DNA from: Candidatus Baldrarchaeota archaeon
Lineage (GTDB): Archaea; Asgardarchaeota; Baldrarchaeia; Baldrarchaeales; DXJG01
Length of the DNA: 6,095 nt
Direction: 5' to 3'
NCBI GenBank assembly: GCA_030587435.1
Contig: JAUQZC010000049.1
Span: 1 to 6,095 of the forward strand
The first letter of the stretch is position 1, and each line of letters begins with the position of its first letter. The notes under the pieces are model-generated. The model made no database searches and was not told the origin of the DNA. It saw only the letters and a program-made list of their open reading frames with translations. The translations under genes were made by a program, and so were the position numbers. Shown piece by piece: positions 1-5,438 of the stretch.

Positions 1-84
1 ATTGAGGAGGCTTCTAGGTGATAGTGATGCCTGATGTTAAGAGATTTGAAGAGTTTCAAAGAAAGCCTCAAATAAGAGGATTGA

Positions 85-258
85 AAGAATCCTATAAGTA
101 TTTCCATTGTTAAGCTTATCAAAAGAGAAGGAAACATTTTGAGAGTAGGACAGGTTGACATGCTGGATGGAACTCCTCTCCTAGACATCAAACCTTACGT
201 TCCACAGTTTGATCAAAGAACAAACGTTAGAATCGGCTGGCTAACAGATAAAATATAG
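85..258 (+). pseudogene. C-terminal remnant of a TrmO-like tRNA methyltransferase
   Basis: This frame reads NPISISIVKLIKREGN, then DMLDGTPLLDIKPYVPQFD, then a Gly-Trp-Leu near the end, and stops with TAG at 256-258. From family knowledge, this matches the C-terminal half of the TrmO/UPF0066 family, which methylates N6 of t6A37 in tRNA: the family has an RPNPIG motif, a DGTP(L/V)LDIKPY motif and a terminal GWL. There is no start codon, and the frame is closed by TGA at 82-84 directly before the recognisable part. Further upstream the same frame, from an ATG at 34, reads a segment with FKESLK followed by TAA (73-75) and Glu-Asp. This could be a scrap of the family's N-terminal GLKGIEDFSH region. 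If so, an internal deletion of roughly 60 codons plus stops removed the SAM-binding core; that part is inference. The conserved end is strong, so I am confident of the family and of inactivation. Confidence 0.78.
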
Positions 259-264
259 GGATCA

Positions 265-822
265 GTGAGTAAAATGAGAAGCCTCAACATCAAACTTAGA
301 ATAGAGTACTTCTTTCTAGGATTAAGAGATAAGTTCGGCATACCTTTCAAACCAGAGGAGGAAATACGCAAACTTGGCCTCAAAGAAGGGCAAAAAATAC
401 TGGATTACGGGTGTGGTATTGGCTCTTATACTTTTCCAGCCGCCAAACTGGTAGGTGAAAAAGGAAGAGTTTACGCTTTAGATAAACAGCCATTAGCCAT
501 AAAAAAGATCAAAGAAAAGGCTCAAAAGGAAGCTTTCTATAATATAGACACAATATTATCCGACAGAGATACTGGATTACCTGACGAAAGTGTAGATGTG
601 ATCCTGTTGTATGGCGTGCTACCTGAAATTAAGCATAAGGAGCCTTTGCTAAGAGAATTGTATAGAGTTTTAAGGCCAAACGGATACCTTTCCACTCGTT
701 TTTGCTTTCGCATGAAGAAGGACAGAATCTTAGAAATTATGGAAAAAACAAACTTATTCTCTTTGAAGGAGCAAAAGGGCCACATACTTAACTTTTCAAA
801 AAGGCAACAAAAATCAAAATAA
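265..822 (+). CDS. class I SAM-dependent methyltransferase (UbiE/Methyltransf_11-like), substrate unknown
   Basis: An intact 185-residue Rossmann-fold methyltransferase. The SAM-binding motif I is ILDYGCGIGSYT (residues 45-56), followed by an acidic residue ending strand beta-2 (YALDK, Asp73). The later family motifs are DVILLYGVLPEI (about 111-122) and the post-I LRELYRVLRPNG (about 129-140). The protein is probably soluble and cytoplasmic; there is no signal peptide or membrane helix. The C-terminus is short and basic. Two starts are possible: GTG at 265 or ATG at 274, three codons later. Neither has a good Shine-Dalgarno sequence. A TATA-like stretch (taaaatata, about 249-257) lies roughly 21 bases before the ATG, so a leaderless start at 274 is credible. 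The gene begins only a few bases after the TrmO-like remnant. The acceptor substrate (small molecule, protein or RNA) cannot be told from sequence. Confidence 0.85.
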   Translation: MSKMRSLNIKLRIEYFFLGLRDKFGIPFKPEEEIRKLGLKEGQKILDYGCGIGSYTFPAAKLVGEKGRVYALDKQPLAIKKIKEKAQKEAFYNIDTILSDRDTGLPDESVDVILLYGVLPEIKHKEPLLRELYRVLRPNGYLSTRFCFRMKKDRILEIMEKTNLFSLKEQKGHILNFSKRQQKSK

Positions 823-996
823 CAGGAGGCAATCCTTCCAAAATTTCCATATTCACGCACCATCAAATATTTTTCACATTTCACTTAACATGTTTGGTCT
901 ACTTTTTTCAACTTTCCCAGCTTATTCCGGAAGCTTCCAAAATTTATAGATAACCTAAGTGAACATAGAGGCAAAACCGGGTTACCCACAGAAGTT
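823..996. other. non-coding stretch with a palindrome and a possible promoter
   Basis: No credible reading frame was found on either strand; the minus-strand frame that crosses it is a shadow of the methyltransferase gene. The left part is pyrimidine-rich with T-runs (about 867-874 and 903-908) that could act as an archaeal T-rich terminator for the methyltransferase transcript. A perfect 10-base palindrome, ggaagcttcc, lies at 929-938. It is followed at once by the TATA-like aaaatttata (about 940-949). The pair could be a promoter with an overlapping operator for the decayed gene to the right. This is pattern reading only. Confidence 0.3.
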
Positions 997-1163
997 ATGA
1001 AAAACATGAAGCAAATGTTTTTATGTAAAGCACTTGGTTCAAAAGCTTTTGAGGGTGGTGCAAACAGTTTGGAATAGATGTTTATTTATGTAACGCAGAG
1101 ACCGTTAGGAAAAATAAAAAAATTAAAAAGGCTGGTTTTGAAGATGTTTGTAAAGGCATAAAA
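997..1163 (+). pseudogene. frameshifted coding remnant of unknown family
   Basis: Two short protein-like frames lie end to end. The first runs from ATG 997 to TAG 1075-1077 and includes KALGSKAFEGGANSLE. The second is open from 1053, just after a TGA at 1050-1052, and includes FGIDVYLCNAETVRKNKK and then KKAGFEDVCKGIK. It runs without a stop into the ATG of the ABC ATPase at 1164. The frames differ by one register and overlap around 1053-1077, as expected of a frameshifted gene. The segment with a strand, a Cys and a following basic helix resembles the C-terminal half of DsrE/DsrF-like small proteins, but the match is too weak to name it. The last codons could also be an N-terminal extension of the ATPase; I think this is unlikely because the ATPase has its normal length without it. 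Confidence 0.4.
1110..1130 (+). promoter_or_regulatory. AT-rich TATA-like tract before the metal ABC operon
   Basis: An unbroken A-rich tract (taaaaaaattaaaaa within it) lies about 35-50 bases before the ATPase start. At the usual archaeal TATA-to-start spacing it would place transcription initiation around 1143-1150, giving a short leader. That leader would contain a weak Shine-Dalgarno-like aaagg (1152-1156), seven bases before ATG 1164. The tract also lies inside the decayed reading frame, so its AT-richness may simply be coding for lysines. No zinc- or manganese-repressor operator was recognised. Confidence 0.3.
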
Positions 1164-1847
1164 ATGAAAAAGACTATTCTGAAAGCGAAAAATTTGAACG
1201 TGAAGTTGGATAACGAGGAAATTATTAAAGATCTTTCTTTTGAAGTTAAAGAAGGAGACGTTTTGACTATTTTAGGTCCAAATGGTGCAGGAAAAACGGT
1301 TTTATTAAAAACATTGGTAGGACTTTTTCCGTACAAAGGAAAAATTGAATGGCGAAAAGACGTTAGAATAGGTTATGTTCCTCAGAGAGTACCCTTTGTA
1401 AAAGATATTCCGATGAATGTTGAGGAATTCTTTTTATTAAAGACTACTTCATGGGAAGCAAGAGAAATTTTGAAATCAGTAGGATTTGAAGAAAGTATTT
1501 TAAAGAAACGGTTAGGGGATTTATCTTCAGGTCAGTTTCAAAGGGTATTGGTTGCTTGGGCATTAGTTAAAAATCCTAATGTTTTGCTTTTCGATGAGCC
1601 AATGGCCGGAATTGATATTAGCGGAAAGGAAACCATCTATAATTTACTGTCTAAGTTAAAAAAAGAAAGGAATTTGACGATTTTGTTGGTTACACATGAT
1701 TTGAGCGTTGTCTTTAAATTTTCCAATTTTGTGGTCTGTTTAAATAAATGCCCAATTTGCCAAGGTGTCCCAAAAGAAGTTTTAACTCCACAGATTTTAC
1801 ATAAACTCTACAAGGAAGAAGTAAAATTTTATACTCACTGCCATTAA
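1164..1847 (+). CDS. zinc/manganese-type ABC transporter, ATP-binding protein (ZnuC/MntB family)
   Basis: The 227-residue nucleotide-binding subunit that powers a metal importer at the cytoplasmic face of the membrane. All ATPase motifs are present: Walker A GPNGAGKT (38-45), Q-loop YVPQR (Gln74), signature LSSGQ (120-124), Walker B LLFDEP (141-146, catalytic Glu145) and the H-loop VTHD (His178). The C-terminal part, with a CLN...C..G..EEV-like segment and an aromatic-His end, is typical of the metal subfamily (ZnuC, MntB, TroB). Here it has a CPIC pair (196-199) and a terminal HCH, both plausible metal ligands. Length is normal for ATG 1164. The permease gene follows after 20 bases, so the two form an operon. 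The DNA is visibly more AT-rich than the C39 and rpiA regions, consistent with a transferred block. The specific metal cannot be decided. Confidence 0.93.
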   Translation: MKKTILKAKNLNVKLDNEEIIKDLSFEVKEGDVLTILGPNGAGKTVLLKTLVGLFPYKGKIEWRKDVRIGYVPQRVPFVKDIPMNVEEFFLLKTTSWEAREILKSVGFEESILKKRLGDLSSGQFQRVLVAWALVKNPNVLLFDEPMAGIDISGKETIYNLLSKLKKERNLTILLVTHDLSVVFKFSNFVVCLNKCPICQGVPKEVLTPQILHKLYKEEVKFYTHCH

Positions 1848-1867
1848 CTTTTAAAAAAGTAGATAAA

Positions 1868-2629
1868 ATGAATCAGTTTATATTAAGTTTAATTACAGGT
1901 ATTCTCATTGGTGCAGTGTCAGGATACTTGGGAACTTTAATGCTCTCCAAAAGAATGACTCTAGTAGCAGGCCCATTAGGACATTTAACCTTGCCGGGGA
2001 TTGCTTTGGCTTTAATTTATGGTTTTGATGTTTCTTTAGGCGCTTTTCCCTTTGTAATTTTAGGAATTGTTTTAATATGGATTCTTGAGATATGGACAAA
2101 ACTTCCTATGGAAGCACTCACCGCTATTGTTTTTTCTTTAGGGGTTGCAATTGCCTTTTTATTTTTACCAATTGAGCAAGCAAAAACAGCTTTAATCGGC
2201 GATATCACAAAAGTTGGTGTTTACGAAACAATTATTACTGTTACTTTATGTTCTTTAATTTTCTTTGTTATTAAGAAGATTTATGCTAAAATGATCTTAA
2301 TCAATATTTCTGAAGATTTGGCAAAGACAAACGAAATTGATATCAAAAAGTATAATATTCTTTATCTACTCGCAATAGCCATAATTGTCGCTTTAGGAGT
2401 AAAAATGGTGGGAGGGCTTTTAACCGCTGCTTTGGTTGCAATTCCTGCTTCAGCCTCCAGAAACCTAAGCAAAAATTTATTTCAGTATACAAGTTTAGCA
2501 ACATTTTTCGGCGCTATATCTTCCTTTTTAGGGATTTTAATCTTTAAATTCACCGCTCTTCCAGCAGGGCCTTCAATTATTATAATTAATTCCTTAATTT
2601 TTCTGGTCTCTATAATTTTTAAAAGGTAG
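1868..2629 (+). CDS. metal ABC transporter permease, ABC-3 family (ZnuB/MntC-like)
   Basis: A 253-residue membrane protein with about seven or eight hydrophobic helices, the channel partner of the upstream ATPase in a zinc or manganese importer. ABC-3 family marks are the segment LVAGPLGHLTLPGIALA (about 32-48), which aligns with the usual LVGDALSHAALPGVALG; a Glu-containing loop (LPMEALTAIVFSLG); and the late GGLLTAALVAIPASASR (about 182-198), which matches the family's GxLLxxALLxxPAAxAR. The usual Asp of the GDAxSH motif is Gly here (Gly35), while His39 is kept. A late LPAGPSI also fits the family (LPAGxxI). The start ATG lies seven bases after gtagat, an element repeated before the next start codon. 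The stop TAG at 2627-2629 is intact. The binding-protein gene expected in such an operon is absent from the window. Confidence 0.92.
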   Translation: MNQFILSLITGILIGAVSGYLGTLMLSKRMTLVAGPLGHLTLPGIALALIYGFDVSLGAFPFVILGIVLIWILEIWTKLPMEALTAIVFSLGVAIAFLFLPIEQAKTALIGDITKVGVYETIITVTLCSLIFFVIKKIYAKMILINISEDLAKTNEIDIKKYNILYLLAIAIIVALGVKMVGGLLTAALVAIPASASRNLSKNLFQYTSLATFFGAISSFLGILIFKFTALPAGPSIIIINSLIFLVSIIFKR

Positions 2630-2636
2630 ATAAAAT

Positions 2637-2660
2637 ATGAACAAAGTGAAGCAGGCCTGA
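2637..2660 (+). pseudogene. seven-codon stub of a third metal-operon gene
   Basis: An ATG at 2637 lies seven bases after the permease stop, preceded by aggtagataaaat, nearly the same context as precedes the permease start (aagtagataaaatg). It opens only MNKVKQA before TGA at 2658-2660, and the sequence then continues into an unrelated GOLD-like remnant. The spacing and the shared pre-start element suggest that this was the start of the third gene of the operon. In such operons that gene is often the solute-binding protein or a regulator, and here it appears to have been cut off just after initiation by a rearrangement. The stub itself has no function that I can see. The identity of the lost gene is inference. 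Confidence 0.4.
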
Positions 2661-3029
2661 AAGGCGAAGGTTACTCAATCAGTAGGTAGCGTGGTTAGAA
2701 CCGTGACATCAAGAGAGGGATATAGTTACTGGTAAGATTGATGTGAGTGGTGGTTCAGGAAATGATGTCAATTTCTATGTTACCGACCTGATGGCAACAC
2801 TATCTTGCGCTATGATAGAGCGCCGCACACAAGTTTTTCCTTTACTGCAACAAAACCAGGAACATATACTTTTCATTTCGATAACTCATTCTCCATAATT
2901 TCAAGCAAAAGCGTAATACTTGAATATTCAATAAAGACCTTGATATTCGGAATCCCAGAGGATATTTTCTACTTAATTCTAGCAATAATTTTAATTGCAT
3001 TAATAATTATCATTATCGTGACATTCTGA
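2661..3029 (+). pseudogene. frameshifted remnant of a GOLD/emp24-like membrane-anchored protein
   Basis: Three frames together spell one protein. The first, ending at TAA 2733-2735, contains SREGYSYW. The second, from about 2725, contains VTGKIDVSGGSGNDVNFYVT and an Asp. The third, from 2787 to TGA 3027-3029, contains PDGNTILRYDRAP, TSFSFTATKPGTYTFHFDN and SFSIISSKSVILEYSI, and ends in a hydrophobic helix with a short tail. The switch at 2785-2789 is explained by one missing base: gacct where gaccct would keep Asp-Pro-Asp-Gly. The order (sugar-binding-like beta strands, DPDGN turn, GTY.F.FDNSFS, Ile-rich terminal helix) resembles GOLD-domain extracellular proteins common in Bathyarchaeia and other archaea. 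No signal peptide remains. An 83-codon open part with a TTG start at 2805 (75 codons with stop) could in principle be translated, but the N-terminal half would be lost. Confidence 0.7.
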
Positions 3030-3159
3030 AGAGATATAGACCACAAAAGCAATAATTCTTAGCAACTTTGGACATGTCTAAGCTTTGAGGGTTAAGTTAG
3101 TGCGAAGTAGAAATTTCAGAAAAAGAATCGTAGCTAAGGTCATAAGTGTTAAATGACCA

Positions 3160-3174
3160 TTTTTAAAAATTTTA
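3160..3174 (+). promoter_or_regulatory. TATA-like box for a leaderless C39 gene transcript
   Basis: The tract tttttaaaaatttt lies in the 156-base gap before the C39 gene. Its centre (about 3165) is 23-24 bases before ATG 3189, close to the usual archaeal distance from TATA box to transcription start. That would make the message leaderless or nearly so. No Shine-Dalgarno sequence is found before the start, which agrees. The tract also supports a start at ATG 3189 rather than at GTG 3186. The rest of the gap (3030-3159) shows no coding frame or clear hairpin. Confidence 0.5.
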
Positions 3175-3185
3175 AGTAGTGATGT

Positions 3186-4682
3186 GTGATGCTATTATGG
3201 AAGGATATTTGTCCCATTACAGTGATTTGTACCGTTTTTATTTCGGGCTTTTATGTTAGTTCTGCCCTTGAGTGGAATGTTGGCTGTTTTAGTGATGATG
3301 CTTTTAACCTTGATTATGGGGCTTATTTGGAAGTGCAGGATCTTTCAGAGCATTACATTGATGTTCCATTTTACTACCAAGAGAAATCTTATTATTGTGG
3401 GCCTGCTGCGCTTCAAATGGTCTTCGATTATTATGGTGAATATGTTTCGCAGACTGAGATAGCCGAGGTTGCTCGTACAGCGCCCTATAGAACCTATACA
3501 GACGAGCTCAGAAGGGCTGCTCACTTTAGCAACTTAAGTACTTCCATGGGAAGCGAAATGGAAGGGAACATAACTGGTTATACTGCTCGGAAGCTAGGGT
3601 ATGCATCCTTTGAAATAAGTGCTTTAACGATAAATGGACTGAAGCGTTTGATAGCCCAAGACTTCCCTTTGATCTTATTAATGAGCATGTATCCAGGTCC
3701 TTCATTTGGTCATTATAGGGTTGCGGTGGGATATAACGAAACTCACATTTTTTTACTTGATCCTTTATACAGGCTACAAGTAGTAGACTACGAGGATTTC
3801 CTTAGCATGTGGGATTACTCGGGCCATTGGGCCCTATTCGTCTCACCTTGGAAGGTGACAATTGACGTCCCAAAAGATGTCTATGTCGGCCAACAGTTCG
3901 TAGTTAAAGCTAACATAACATATGTTTCTCCAATTACCTATTTAGGCCTAAACGATTCATACCCTATCTACGATTATCCAGCCTCTTCATGTAATGCAAC
4001 AATAATCCTTCCTAAAGGACTAGTCCTTCTACAAAATGAAACTGCAACGAAAATGCTGGGGAGCCTTAATGGTGGAGCCGCCACACAAGTATCTTGGAAA
4101 GTGCAAGCCACCAAGCCGGGGAATTATAGCATTATTGTAACGGCAAAAGGTACTATAAGTGGCTTCGTCGGAGAGAAACTAGGTGTGGGGCCCAGCTATA
4201 ACTATGAAGATATAATTGGAGGATCCGCCACCTCCTTTATCGTTATTGAGAATGATGAAACGGCCCCGCTAATTTTTGGTTTAAGTCAGTCTCCTGAGCC
4301 GAATAGGGTTCCACCTTACCAAAATGTAACGGTTTCTGTATCCGCTGGCGATGAGGGTTCAGGCGTCGGGGGCGGTATTCTCTTTTACAGCATTAATGGT
4401 TCCAAATGGAGTAATGTCTCGATGGAGTTGATATCCACCGACTGTGGCGTAATCTTTCTTAAAGCTTTAATCCCAGGATTTTCTGCCGGGACAGAAGTGA
4501 AATATTGGATAAAAATCTGGGATAGAGCTGGAAACGTGGCGATAACTGATAATGCTGGGCGATACTACACTTACACCATTATCCCGGAATTTTCCACGTA
4601 TACTATCGTTTTCCTTTTCTTCGCATTAATCTTGCTTACAGTTCTTTTTAGACGAAAATGGCAAGTGAGACAACTCAAATAG
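3186..4682 (+). CDS. secreted C39-like cysteine peptidase with Ig-like region and PEF-CTERM-type anchor
   Basis: A 498-residue surface protein. Residues 1-27 look like a signal peptide (hydrophobic core, VSSA before LEW). Residues about 55-220 form a C39 peptidase-like domain (papain-like fold). Oxyanion Gln65 and catalytic Cys71 lie in YYQEKSYYCGPAALQMV, His176 in FGHYRVAVGY and Asp192 in LLDP, so the active site looks complete. A beta-rich region follows (about 223-355). Then comes an Ig/FnIII-like repeat (about 358-465) with DETAP, GSGV and WIKIWDRAGN. The tail IIPEFS, a hydrophobic helix and RRK (465-491) match an archaeal PEF-CTERM-like sorting signal. Eleven N-x-S/T sequons suggest heavy N-glycosylation. 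The start is GTG 3186 or, better, ATG 3189 (see the TATA-like box). Unlike bacteriocin-processing C39 enzymes it is not fused to an ABC exporter; its substrate is unknown. Confidence 0.85.
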   Translation: MMLLWKDICPITVICTVFISGFYVSSALEWNVGCFSDDAFNLDYGAYLEVQDLSEHYIDVPFYYQEKSYYCGPAALQMVFDYYGEYVSQTEIAEVARTAPYRTYTDELRRAAHFSNLSTSMGSEMEGNITGYTARKLGYASFEISALTINGLKRLIAQDFPLILLMSMYPGPSFGHYRVAVGYNETHIFLLDPLYRLQVVDYEDFLSMWDYSGHWALFVSPWKVTIDVPKDVYVGQQFVVKANITYVSPITYLGLNDSYPIYDYPASSCNATIILPKGLVLLQNETATKMLGSLNGGAATQVSWKVQATKPGNYSIIVTAKGTISGFVGEKLGVGPSYNYEDIIGGSATSFIVIENDETAPLIFGLSQSPEPNRVPPYQNVTVSVSAGDEGSGVGGGILFYSINGSKWSNVSMELISTDCGVIFLKALIPGFSAGTEVKYWIKIWDRAGNVAITDNAGRYYTYTIIPEFSTYTIVFLFFALILLTVLFRRKWQVRQLK

Positions 4683-4739
4683 AATTTTCACACTTAAAAC
4701 TGCAAGTTCATGAAGTTTAAAATAATCAGTGATTCTATG

Positions 4740-5438
4740 TTAAAGTTTTATTAGATTACCGTCCTTTTTGCCTAGGTAGGCTTGATGGGCCAAGTTAAGG
4801 AATAGACCCGTCTCTACTATTCCTGTAATGAGTTTCAATTTTTCGTTGAGTTCCGTTAAGTTTTCTATTTGTTTGAAGGTTACATCAAGAATGTAATTTC
4901 CATTATCTGTGATTACTGGGCCAACTTTTCCTTTCGCTTCTCTTATTTTTGGCTTTCCGCCTAGCTCTTCTATCCTTGAGATTACATATTTGGCTGCGAA
5001 TGGAACTATTTACCTTGGGATTGGATGATTTTATCCAAGTTTTTCGACCAGTTTTGTTTCGTCGGCAACGATTATGACTTTTTTGGAGCATAAAGCCACT
5101 ATTTTTTCTCTTGTTAGGGCTCCGCCCATTCCCTTAATTAAGTTTAGATTTTTATCTATTTGGTCGGCGCCATCTATGGTTAAGTCAATTGTAGGATGTT
5201 CATCTAGGGTTGTTAATGGTATTCCGTGTCTGATTGCTAAGTAGAAGGCTTGGGTTGATGTTGGTATGCCTAAAACTTCGATTTCTTCTTCTCGTATTTT
5301 TCGTCCTATTTCGGCTATCGCGTAGGCGGCAGTGCTTCCGCTTCCAAGTCCCACTATAAAGCCGTCTCTGACATGTTTTACAGCTTCTAGGGCAGCTGTT
5401 TTTTTCGCTTTTTCTTTCCAATCGTTTTTAGGCTTCAA
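4740..5438 (-). pseudogene. rpiA: ribose-5-phosphate isomerase A with two in-frame TAA codons
   Basis: RpiA interconverts ribose 5-phosphate and ribulose 5-phosphate in the pentose phosphate pathway. From TTG 5438 the frame has 232 codons, near family length. It shows GLGSGSTA (30-37), DGADQ (Asp89, Asp92), Lys102 and TREK (Glu111). These four residues sit exactly eight positions after E. coli Asp81, Asp84, Lys94 and Glu103. The C-terminal half keeps VPFAAKYV, GPVITDNGN and ITGIVETGLFLNLAHQAYLG. However, codons 136 (5031-5033) and 143 (5010-5012) are TAA, flanking NHPIPR where the family has a LG.NHPIPVE(V/I)-like stretch. The frame is otherwise unbroken to TAA 4740-4742. Translation would stop at 135 residues, losing the C-terminal part. 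The start is uncertain: an upstream TTG at 5474 is possible, but TTG 5438 overlaps the preceding gene by only 11 bases. Recent pseudogene or base errors are the likeliest explanations. Confidence 0.87.

Noticed and set aside
537..884. Minus-strand frame of 115 codons over the methyltransferase
   Set aside because: It is a shadow of the conserved methyltransferase frame and has no protein motif.
3182..3259. Short frame starting at ATG 3182 just before the C39 start
   Set aside because: About 25 codons with no motif, out of frame with and overlapping the signal peptide region of the C39 protein.
1164..4682. Idea that the metal ABC importer and the C39 peptidase form one peptide-export system
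   Set aside because: The ABC genes are importer-type ZnuC/ZnuB relatives, are separated from the C39 gene by a pseudogene and a separate promoter, and differ in base composition.
4683..4739. Possible bidirectional terminator between the convergent C39 and rpiA genes
   Set aside because: Only a short palindrome (ttcatgaa) and modest T-runs; no hairpin strong enough to call.
5010..5033. Stop-codon reassignment as explanation of the rpiA TAA codons
   Set aside because: TAA ends the methyltransferase, the ABC ATPase and the coiled-coil gene at sensible lengths, so it acts as a normal stop here.
4903..5091. Minus-strand frame that continues past the rpiA stops in another register
   Set aside because: It reads as Arg/Lys/Ser-rich noise. 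The conserved RpiA C-terminus lies in the original register, so a frameshift does not explain the stops.
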